Assembly (NCBI RefSeq): GCF_030272615.1
Contig: NC_081407.1
Coordinates: forward strand, 137,210,897 to 137,274,896
DNA: 64,000 nt
Source: Cryptomeria japonica
Taxonomy: Eukaryota > Streptophyta > Pinopsida > Cupressales > Cupressaceae
Reading direction: 5' to 3'
Of this stretch, positions 35,550 to 45,471 are shown piece after piece. Each line of letters begins with the position of its first letter. Positions within the stretch are counted from its first letter, which is position 1. Position numbers and translations under genes: made by a program. The notes beneath the pieces were generated by a model, which was not told where the DNA came from, did not search any database, and worked only from the letters and a program-made list of their open reading frames with translations.

Positions 35550-36673
35550 TGTTGGCATTTTTTATGATTATGTTGTGATTGTCATTGATGGACACACACT
35601 TGCATTGAGATCATTTTTGTATGTATGAGTTATGCTCAATCGGCAATTGTTCCAACCGATATGATGCATTATAGTCCTTAGACTATTGATGTTTTGCAGA
35701 AAGTGATTACCGATTTGAAGCGGTATGTTAACCCCAAGCGGTTCAAGGATCTCAAGCGGCACGAAGGATCAAAGTGGCAGAACACATATTTCCCATTCTT
35801 CATTTTGTCAAACTGGAAACCAACATTTTGCTTGAACCAGTATTTTGTATGAACCGGTAATACTCTGTGATGAGTTACCAACCGGCATTTTGTGATGAGT
35901 TACCATCAATCAATTGTTTGATGGTGCCGACACTTTAATGGTGCTTTTTGTGTCGTGTTACCAGATACGTCTAGATTCATTGAACCTAGGAAATTGTATT
36001 GTAATCCTATTGGACTGACATGAAATCAGATTCCTTTATAAGGACATCATGTCTAGGGTTTTAGGTTGTTGTTGTTGCGGTTGATGTTGTTGCTAGGGTT
36101 TAAGGTGGTTGACGTGTCAGAGAGAGTATGAATGTATAGAAGACTAAAGTAATGTTGTAATGCATTAGGAATGAGCTATCAAGGATCTAACCAAGCAATC
36201 TGTGCTATTTTCTAGATCACTCACATCTTCGATAAGTTTGTAGCCCTTAACCGGGTAGGCCCAAAAGCCTTTTGTAAATCCTCTAACAAGGTGGTTCACA
36301 TCTATGGATCTAAAATCCTCTAGAAAGGTAGTCTTTAATCAAACATATCTCCTAACAGAGATTGAGATTCCTAACAGGATCTGTTCTGATAAAGAACATT
36401 ATAAGACCTTAACTAGTCTGGTTCCTATTCTGCAGATAGTTACTTGTGAGTTCCATCTCACCGTGTTTTTTCCCATTTGGGTTTCCACGTCAAATATCTT
36501 GTGTTATGGTGGTATTTCTTCTGTGGGTGAATGTCTTAATTGCATTTTGGTTTGCATGTGTGTTAACCAGTTTGTCTATTAAACTGTTTTACCAGTTTAT
36601 CACTAGACTGTTTAAGTGTTTGAGTACAGTGTTTTTCGGCATACTAATTCACCCCCCCTCTTAATATTCATCA
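35550..36673 (+). repeat. LARD-K copy 2 3' LTR
   Basis: This matches 26855-27978. It ends TTAATATTCATCA and then passes directly into the middle of a T-family LTR. Confidence 0.9.
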
Positions 36674-37105
36674 AAAGACTCATATATGTATGAGATCTAA
36701 TAGGTCATTTTTGTAATAGCATGGAGAGGAAATTATGTAATGGTATTATGTATAAGATGGCGAAAGGTTTTGGTTAAGGTATCTGATTGAGCTTAAACCG
36801 GTACTGAATCAAGCATTGCAAATGCTAATTTGAGCAGTACATTATCTTGGATTTCATTATCCATTTTGTAGTCAGTGAGACTCTTCTATTGAGCAGTGAG
36901 CTCTAGGATGTTGGCCTTCCTGCATGTGTAGGCCCATGTTGTAAGTAATATTTATTCATATTGGCTAGTGAGTAAATATTGTGGGTCACAAATCCCACCG
37001 AGGTTTTTCCCACACCGGGTTTCCTCACCAAAACATCTTGTGTTATGGTGTGCATTTATGTTGTCTCTGTTATTTCTCTTTGTTGCACTATTGCTTGTTT
37101 ACCGA
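36674..37105 (+). repeat. T-family LTR 2, 5'-truncated, first part
   Basis: It begins in mid-LTR at AAAGACTCATATATG (compare 49197 and 25810), so the first roughly 250 bases are missing. It runs to 37105, where the gypsy-like element begins, and resumes at 44967. Confidence 0.85.
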
Positions 37106-38336
37106 TGTAGCGTCCTAAAATTGTGACACTTGCAATTTCGACTGCATTTGGGTCTTCACGATGGCGATGCAACACGGAACCTGAATGGAGACCCCGAAAC
37201 TTGTTCATGACATCAAAAACTGCATTTTTCAGCACCCTGCTATCCCGGGAGGTGGGACCATGGCGCCCACTGCCCTGGTCCTTCAGGACTAGGGCACCCA
37301 GCGCCCTAGTCCCCCAGGACCATGGCGCCCAACGCCCTAGTCCCTGGCCCTATTTTGGGCCCGGTCTCTTATGGGGCTTCGGGTCTTTAAGTTTGCAAAT
37401 TGGAAAATATTGTTTCCTGGTCGGCCTAAGGTCGGGAAAATCAATCTATCAACCCTAATTGACAAGTATATAAACTACATTTCCTCTCCCATTTGAGGAG
37501 GTCAAAAAAAGGAAATAAGCAAGAACAAAAGGCGAAAGCGATATTCAAACATTCAAGCATTCCTTCAAGCAATTGAGCATTCTAAGTCTCCATTCAAGGC
37601 TAAGTGTTGCATTCAAGACAAGGATTCAACCATTGAAGAGGAGATCACATACAACATACAACATACTACATACATTACACCTTTGCATGAAAGAATACAA
37701 ACATTCTTACAACAAGGTATCAGTACTTGTTTACATTACAAACATTTACATTTACAGCATTCTCATTTCTTGGTTAATTCCAAAACTGGGGTTTGACCTA
37801 AAGGCAAACCCCTCATCCCTAACCCCCCAATCATCCTCTCTTTTTTATGTGTAGGTTGCAGGTACGTGGCTATAATTGAAGATCTGGAATCCTTGTGCAG
37901 AGACGAACAGATCCCCCTTCGTTTCGCGGATTTTTCGGAGGACCGTGTGCATGACGAGCGCCATCGTCCTATCAACTTTTGCTCAAATTTGCAGAACAGC
38001 ACCGTCTTGACATTTTACTACTAATTCCAGGTCCGCAGCTTCATCCCATATCCCTATCTCTGTTTATAAGCGAATCTTTCCTACTTTACATGCATTCCTA
38101 GTTCAATCTTTCTATCTACATTCTTTACAAAAGAGGGTATCCTTGATGTCTTAACCCTTGAAACTCATTTAGAATCCAATCTTGCATTGCGTGGGATTGG
38201 ATCTTGTGGGTTTCAACCCCTCTTTTGAATGTAAAGTCTCCCCTAAGTGAAAACCATCAACCCTAGTGACTCTCCCTTCTCTCTCCTTGGAGTTGGGGAG
38301 GGGAGAACAACTAGGGTTCGATTTTTCCGCTTTACA
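37106..38336 (+). repeat. Gypsy-like 5' LTR
   Basis: It contains three GC-rich 31-bp tandem units at 37255-37347 (GGACCATGGCGCCCA and so on). It lacks a 22-bp segment near 37240 and an 8-bp CAAGCATT unit near 37557 that the 3' LTR has. Confidence 0.92.
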
Positions 38337-39613
38337 TTTTGGTGAACCCGATGTGAACATCCTCATTCTGATTATTCATGGTTAGATCTGAAAATTTTGT
38401 TATCCTAATTATATTTCCATGTTTGATCTTTTGCAAATTTTAGAGGTTGATTGCATAAAAACCCTAAAATTTTCTTTTTAAGTTATTAAACTTGTGAAAT
38501 GTTTAATTGTTAATGCTTGTTTCAGATCTACCCTTCTATTGCAAATTGTCAATTCATATTTGTGCTTTAATTCTGAAAATTAAGTGGTTAAATGTCAAAA
38601 CCCTAATTTTTAAGACCTTCTTGATTCAACCTTTGACTGATAATTTCACTAATCAAAACACCTCCAAATCAGCTGTAACTTTGGATTCCGCAATAAAATC
38701 ACAATATCTTTCATCCCTGAAAATTTGGAAAAAAGTTGCGAGGACTGTGTGCACCCCGAGCGCCATCATCCCCGACATTTTTTCCGAAATTTCGGGAGCT
38801 AGATCTTACTGTATTTTTCTGCTAAAATCCAGAATTTTGGTTGATTTTATCAATTTTAACACCTTCAAAATTAAAGTCAAAGTTGGTCTAGCGATTGCTT
38901 GGATTGAGGCTTCTAATCATTCAAAAAATTGTTGAAATTGAAATTCATGTCAAAATTGTGTTTCTTACAGTCCTAAATCTGAAAAGTGTGTTAGCATTCA
39001 TTCGAGATTTCAGTGCTTTATTCAAATGTTTGCAGTTTGTGACTTTTGAAATTAAGTGTTTAATTGCAACAACTTTGATTTCCACTTTCAAATTCGAATT
39101 TTGCATGAAATCGAGTCAACTTTTAAATTTCAAAACTTGCATTGCTTTTAGCATTCCCTCTAAAATCATAAAATTCAAAATTTCAGTTTCCCCCTCTTTT
39201 TCAAAATTCAAAATTTTACATTTTTCAACAATCTTGGTAGGGTTCAATTTTGAGATTGCAACTTTAATTTGGCCTATCTACAGATCGTAAAATCACTCAA
39301 TTTTTTCAGATTAGCTCTAAAATCATCATAACTTTCATCCCTGAAAATTTCGAAAAAAGTTGCGAGGACCATGTGCACTCCGTTCGCCACGGTCCCGGAC
39401 ATTTTTTCCGAAATTTCGGGAGATTGTCCTTATTGCATTTAACAACTTAAATCTAGGAGATTGGCTGATTTTATTAAAATTTGCTACCTCTAAAATTCAA
39501 AATCTTCTCTCTCTCTTTAGTGCATGAGTTTTATAACAATAAGCCCTACTTACACTATTCCCGTTAGATGAAGCCTTAGAATTAAGTCTTTCCAAGGTTT
39601 AATTACTGAGGAG
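38337..39613 (+). other. Gypsy-like leader with primer binding site and duplicated block
   Basis: TTGGTGAACCCGATGTGAAC at about 38339-38358 follows the LTR in the primer-binding position; the tRNA is not identified. A block of about 97 bases is present twice (38711-38808 and 39334-39430), each with GTTGCGAGGAC and TTTTTTCCGAAATTTCGGGA. No ORF is convincing. This is likely the packaging/leader region. Confidence 0.6.
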
Positions 39614-42600
39614 ATGGAACCTAATTTGAATGGCCTTTTTAACGAGGACATGGGTAATTCCTCTAATCCTCTTAATGATGAAGAAGCTCTCCATGAGGTT
39701 TCTGTAGAACAACTTTCAAAATTGGATAACCAATTTGATGATTTTCGACAATGGATGTCTCAAGAATACCCTAATAGTCAAGCTCTTCCATTAATTGAGG
39801 GTCTAAAACGTATGGTTCAAAGTGATAAGAATGGAATTGATATTTGCGTCGTATTGCACACATTGTGGATTCGAATGTGATGCCTATGAAGAGTTGTGCC
39901 GAAACTTTAGGTTATACACAACCTCCTACTCAAGTTAATCATTCTATTCCTTTCACAACTTCTATTGCTAGTATACCTACTTTTACATCAAACATAATGA
40001 CTACATCAATACAAGACATTCCTCCTATGATCACTAGTCATGGGGGCAATCCTTCTTCTTCAATCAATCCTCTTCCTTCATTTAATCCAACTTCTTCATT
40101 CATTCCTTCAATAAGTGTTCCTATTATATCTCCACAAATGAACATGACGCAAGGGGGCAATTCATTTAACCCTTCCATTCCTCCTTGTAGTGTTCCTCCT
40201 TTCCAATCATCTCCTATGACTAACTATCATAGTGTCCCACCACCTTACTCTCTACCTTCTTTCAATAACATAACACCTCCATCACAATCTAACACGTCTA
40301 ATATGAACTCTTCGACTGAAGCGACCATTAACAATCTTGCACAAACTGTCTCTTCTTTACAGCAACAAATTGCCTCTATGAATCAATCTAAGTTTAGTGT
40401 GCCCACATTTGATGTTGCGAGCCCACTTTCTCTTGACATTGTTCAAGCTATCCCCCCTAAACATGTTGAAATTCCGCATTTGGAGCTTTATGATGGTAAG
40501 GGTGATCCTCTAACATGTGTTAAGACCTTTCAAACAATATGTACTGATTTTGCTTATGACCAAAGGTTGCTTGCAAAATTGTTTACTAGAACATTAAGAG
40601 ATAAAGCCCTACAATGGTATTGCTCATTGCCTTCTTATTCTATTACTTCTTTCGAACAACTTGCAAATGCTTTTATTCAACAATTTCAAAACAATATAAG
40701 TCCTAAAGTTACTTTGATTGATTTAATGCATTGTAAACAAGGTGTTAAAGAAAAAGTGACTGATTTCATTGGTAGATATAAGCATTTGTATGCTCAAATT
40801 TCTTTTCCAGTACCTGACAGTGATATTCAAAGAATCTTTATTTCTAATTTACAAAAAGACATTAGAGAAAAACTCCTGTTTTCTGAGTTTACTTCTTTCC
40901 AACAGTTGTGTGCAACTCTTCACAATTATCAACTGACTGTGAGTCAAATGGAACAAGAAAATCCTATGGCTCCGAGTGATAAGGGTGATAGTAGTCAACA
41001 ACCATTTGGGAAGTTTAAACCGAACAGAGAGTCCATTAAATTCAATGAAAACATCATCAACAACAATGTGAATGCGGCATCAGGTGTGCCTCCTATTTCT
41101 AAGTTTTTCAAGAAAGAAAGAAAGTTCACTCCTTTGAATGAATCATTGCATAGTATTATGAATAAGTTATTGGAACAAAATGTGCTTATTCTTCCTCCTA
41201 TAAGGCAAATAGATCCTGCAAAGATTAATTCACCCTATTTTGATAACAAATCTTTTTGTCAATTTCATCGTCATCCTGGGCATGATACTGAAAAATGTTT
41301 TTCTTTAAAGGGTAAAATTCAAGATTTGATTGATAATAATACTATTTCTATTTCTGGAGTGAATGATAAAGGCAACACATCTGTAGCTCCTCCTAACCAA
41401 AATCTTAAGATTTTTACTGATCCATTGCCTTCTCATACCTCTAATGTGATTGATACTACTGATTCCTCTGTCTCACCTGATGATCTTGTGTCCGTGACTC
41501 CGAATGTGATTAACTTTGTGGAGCAGCAGAAAATCCCTAAAGAACCTTCCATCACCTTTGATTCTAGTGAAACTATCAGGGCACCTGATGGTCCTTTATA
41601 TATAGTTGCAAAAGTCAAAAATACACCTTGCCGTGGAGTGCTTATTGATCCTTCTTGCATGGTTAATGTCATTACTGAAGAATTTCTTTTTACTTTGCAA
41701 TTGAATCAAGTGATCTATGATGAAACAAATGTGGTTGTGAAACTATTTGATGCATTTTCTTCTCCTGCAATTGGTTCTATTACATTACCTATTGAGGTCC
41801 ATAACAAATCCCTTGATGTGGACTTTGCTATTATTCCATCATCCGAACAATTTCGTGTGAAGCTAGGCTATTCTTGGTTGTCTTCCATGAAAGCTATTGC
41901 TTCTCCTATTCATAAGTGTTTGAAATTTCCCCATAATGGTGAAGTTGTTACTGTCAATCATAGTCTCTTTAAACCAGCTGAAAGAACCTCTAGCGTTCCT
42001 ATTGATTACTTTTGGCCTAAACAATTCCAATCTCTTCCTCCGCGAAGTGATCATCTTTTTAAATCTTATCAAAAGCGGAAAAAAGATATGATCCTATCTC
42101 TAAGTGAACCTAGAACACCCAAACTTGAAATTCCTATCATTCTTGAGAAGGAAGTTCTTCCTTTGAAAGATAAAACTAATGTCTTTCCTCAAGAAGATTC
42201 CCAACCCATCCCTATGGATGTGACTATGCCTATGATTAATAAACTTCCTAAAAGTAGACCTATCCCTCCTCGTCATGATGGACTTGGTCTCCTTCCTAAA
42301 CCAAATATTCCTCCCTTATATGGAGCAATTCCTCCTCCTTCCTCTTATGGAGAGAAGAGACCTTCCTCTTCTCCTATTGTTCAACCTAAGAGACAACAAC
42401 CTAAACACCCAAGTGATAAGGATGAGAACATTCCTCCTCCTCAATCTTCGCAACTTCCTACTAAGACTAGAAGAAATCGTTCTGCACGTGAACGCCGACG
42501 AAAGCGTCGTCTTAGAGCTCAGGCAGCTACTTCTCAAACTTTGCAATCCCCAAAAACACCTTCAGCCAGCATTATTCCATTTTCTCCTCAGCCGACGATT

Positions 42601-42966
42601 GAGCCGAAATCTCCTAAACATAAGATGCATGATGGTCTTGATCCTGTGCGAGTTAAAGATCCTATTTTTATAAATCTTGATGATGATATAGATGAAAATG
42701 TTATTCATGATAAAAATGTTACTTCTTTACATTCTGATAGTGAATATGAACATGTTGATGTTGATAATTATCTATCTAATGAATTTTCTAAAGCACTTAT
42801 CCTAGCTCCTAGACAAGAACAACGTGGCTCGGAACATGAACATAGCCCTTGTTTGGATCTTGTGATAGCTCCATCTGTTGTGTTGGATGTTCCTCCTCTA
42901 GCGTGTTTCCTACCTTCCCAAAATATTGATCAGCAAGATCGAGGGGTAGATGACGTGCTAGACTAG
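39614..42966 (+). pseudogene. Gypsy-like Gag plus retropepsin-like protein, one frameshift
   Basis: Start ATG 39614 (MEPNLNGLFNED). The frame shifts once, near 39840-39846, and then stays open for 1040 codons to TAG 42964-42966. After a Pro/Ser/Thr-rich region, a Retrotrans_gag domain occupies about 40465-40950 (HLELYDGKGDPLTCVKTFQT, KALQWYCSLP). A zinc-knuckle variant CQFHRHPGHDTEKC follows near 41256-41298. A retropepsin-like domain at about 41590-41940 has VLIDPSCMVNVITEEF where LIDGGS/LIDTGS is usual: Asp is kept but the catalytic Gly is lost. The tail is Pro-rich and then very basic (RRNRSARERRRKRRLRAQ near 42470-42520). There is no polymerase. Gag assembly with a probably inactive or divergent protease is inferred. 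Confidence 0.82.
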
Positions 42967-43705
42967 TTCATTAGCATAGCAGACTCTCTCCTCCTCTCTT
43001 TTGTTACTTCTTCTATGTGTTATTCTCATTCTTCTATTTGTTGTCCTTAGTGTTGTCTACTTGAGGACGATGCAAAGCATTGAGATCTCTTTTGGTCTCT
43101 CTCATGTTGACTCAAAAGACACATGTGTTCCCTTCTTCTAGGTGACCTTCCTTGATTGGGGAATGAAGAACAATTATGCATACATACATATGATATACAT
43201 GAATTATCATACAGCATACTGACCCCGAGGAAAGCGAAGTCACCTTGTGCTTTGTGTTTTGTGTCTATTATCCTTGGGCTTATCTCACACTTGGGGGCTA
43301 AATCCTTGCGATAACGTGTTCCTTTCTCATCTCTTATATGTATCACTACCTTAAAGCAATCACCTCCGGTGAGGCATGTGCGATCGCTTTAACGTAGGGG
43401 GGCATACATCTCGTTCATATCTGAAAAGATACTTGAAAATTTCTTGACAAATTTAGCTTTGCCTTGAAAATTTTTGATATCTTTCTTGCATGACTTATAG
43501 TGAGGGAACCTTACTACTGACAGTCATGGTTCTCCCTCGTGATCTTCCCTTTTACTTTGTCAATCGAAGTCGTAAGATCCTTAGTCCACTGGGGACTTGG
43601 TGTATCTTGCCTCCTTGATGTGGTTAAAGTTTTTCAATGTTGTTTCCTTGTACTTTATCGGAAGTATGAGCGTACGCTTATACTCCCGCTAAAGTGGGGG
43701 CTAAA
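42967..43705 (+). other. Gypsy-like 3' untranslated region and polypurine tract
   Basis: There is no gene. It contains a near-perfect 22-bp palindrome at 43663-43684 (AGTATGAGCGTACGCTTATA and two more bases), a GTAGGGGGGCAT purine tract near 43396-43404, and the terminal tract AAAGTGGGGGCTAAA at 43691-43705 directly before the 3' LTR. Confidence 0.65.
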
Positions 43706-44966
43706 TGTAGCATCCTAAAATTACGACACTTGCAATTTCAACTGCATTTGGGTCTTCACGATGGCGATGCAACATGGAACCTGAATGGAGACCCCAAAAC
43801 TTGTTCATGACATCAAAAACTGCATTTTTCAGCACCCTGGCCTGATCCTCCTTGCACCCTGCTGTCCCGGGAGGTGGGACCATGGCGCCCAGCACCTTGG
43901 TCCTTCAGGACTAGGGCGCCCAGCGCCCTGGTCCCCCAGGACCATGGCGCCCAGTGCCCTGGTCCCTGGCCCTATTTTGGGCCTGGTCTCTTATGGGGCT
44001 TCGGGTCTTTAAGTTTGCAAATTGGAAAATATTGTTTCCTGGTCGGCCTAAGGTCGGGAAAATCAGTCTATCAACCCTAATTGACAAGTATATAAACTAC
44101 ATTTCCTCTCCCATTTGAGGAGGTCGAAAAAAGGAAATAAGAAAGAACAAAAGGCGAAAGCGATATTCAAACATTCAAGCATTCAAGCATCCCTTCAAGC
44201 AATTGAGCATTCTAAGTCTCCATTCAAGGCTAAGTGTTGCATTCAAGACAAGGATTCAACCATTGAAGAGGAGATCACATACAACATACAGCATACTACA
44301 TACATTACACCTTCACATGTAAGAATACAAACATTCTTACAACAAGGTATCAGTACTTGTTTACATTACAAACATTTACATTTATAGCATTCTCATTTCT
44401 TGCTTAATTCCAAAACCGGGGTTTGACCTAAAGGCAAACCCCTCATCCCTAACCCCCCAATCGTCCTCTCTTTTCTGTGTGTAGGTTGCAAGTACGCGGC
44501 TGTAATTGAAGATCTGGAATCCTTGTGCAGAGACGAATAGATCCCCCTTCGTTTCGCGGATTTTTCGGAGGACCGTGTGCACGCCGGGCGCCATCGTCCC
44601 GTCAACTTTTGCTCAAATTTGCAGAATAGCACCGTCTCAACATTTTACTGCTAATTCCAGGTCCGCAGCTTCATCCCATATCCCTATCTCTGTTTATAAG
44701 CGAATCTTTCCTACTTTACATGCCTTCCTAGTTCAATCTTTCTATCTACATTCTTTACAAAAGAGGGTATCCTTGACGTCTTAACCCTTGAAACTCATTT
44801 AGAATCTAATCTTGCATTGCGTGGGATTGGATCTTGTGGGTTTCAACCCCTCTTTTGAATGTAAAGTCTCCCCTAAGTGAAAACCATCAACCCTAGTGAC
44901 TCTCCCTTCTCTCTCCTTGGAGTTGGGGAGGGGAGAACAACTAGGGTTCAATTTTTACGCTTTACA
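43706..44966 (+). repeat. Gypsy-like 3' LTR
   Basis: This matches 37106-38336 with two insertions (near 43838-43859 and near 44176-44190). Three 31-bp GC-rich units lie at 43877-43969. It ends GCTTTACA. Confidence 0.92.
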
Positions 44967-45082
44967 ACCGGTACATTAATTTAAGTTACAAGTTGTAAAT
45001 AAGTTCAAATATTCCATTAACCGGTTAGACACTAATTCACCCCACCCTCTCAGTGTCTTTGGGACTTTCATTGCATCTAACA
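44967..45082 (+). repeat. T-family LTR 2, second part
   Basis: It resumes with the target copy ACCGG and continues to GCATCTAACA, the LTR end. It is followed by the primer binding site TGGTATCAGAGCC at 45085-45097. Confidence 0.85.
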
Positions 45083-45471
45083 ATTGGTATCAGAGCCTGG
45101 TCCTCTATTTGCAAAAGCCTAACAGCTTGAGGAAGATTTTGAAACTTGTACTGATGGAGAATTTGAGAAAATAGTTGTAAGGAGATCTTAAAGATGTGAA
45201 TAATCCTTAGGGGGTATGGCAGGAAATTGAAAATCATGCATTCTACCCTTGCTTGATGGTAAGAAGACACATTTCTTCTTTACCGGCAAGCATTTAATGC
45301 GGTAGTTGGAGAACATTTTGGTTATAAAGCACCGGAAAACCCTCATTTCAATCCACCAAGCATCCAAGCATTCAGAGAGCGTGAAATTGAGCAAAGGCAT
45401 TCTAAAGGCAAACCAGCAAAGTGTTTTTCAGGCATTCAAGGATTTCAAGCAAAAGGTATTTATCTTTCGAA
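45083..45471 (+). other. T-family primer binding site, residual gag start and ORF leader
   Basis: TGGTATCAGAGCC (45085-45097) is followed by the first codons of T gag (ATG at about 45153, MENLRK), as at 26433. At about 45212 the sequence jumps to the leader of the long ORF (TATGGCAGGAAATTG), so nearly all of gag is deleted. The leader contains CATTCAAG/CAAGCATT short repeats. Confidence 0.65.

Larger units (their letters stand above)
26855..36673 (+). mobile_element. LARD-K copy 2: mosaic non-autonomous LTR retrotransposon
   Basis: The LTRs at 26855-27978 and 35550-36673 are both 1124 bp, with the same ends as copy 1. The interior has Gag, an incomplete ORF2 (copy A), a 0.9-kb block from a T-family element, and then a second, full-length ORF2 (copy B). 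There is no pol. The flanks do not form a target duplication: GAGCT lies on the left inside T gag, and AAAGA on the right inside a T-family LTR. The element was therefore rearranged after, or by, insertion. Confidence 0.85.
37106..44966 (+). mobile_element. Ty3-gypsy-like element with gag and protease-like region only (TR-GAG type)
   Basis: LTRs of 1231 bp (37106-38336) and 1261 bp (43706-44966) start TGTAGC and end GCTTTACA. The target duplication is ACCGA (37101-37105) and ACCGG (44967-44971); the empty site is visible in T LTR 3 near 49625. The interior has one coding unit, gag followed by a retropepsin-like domain, and no RT, RNase H or integrase. This matches the class described as terminal-repeat retrotransposons with a GAG domain, here with an added protease-like part. 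The long LTRs look close to identical apart from two indels, so it is among the younger insertions here. Confidence 0.9.

Noticed and set aside
36304-36664. Short open frames repeated in the LARD-K LTRs (also near 7774 and 14346)
   Set aside because: They recur only because the LTR recurs, with different stops in each copy; no conserved protein.
42967-43705. Possible RT or integrase downstream of the gypsy gag
   Set aside because: No frame longer than about 100 codons and no polymerase motif between the gag stop and the 3' LTR.
43785-44080. Pro/Trp/Arg-rich frames in the gypsy LTR
   Set aside because: They are translations of the 31-bp GC-rich LTR repeats, present in different frames in both LTRs.
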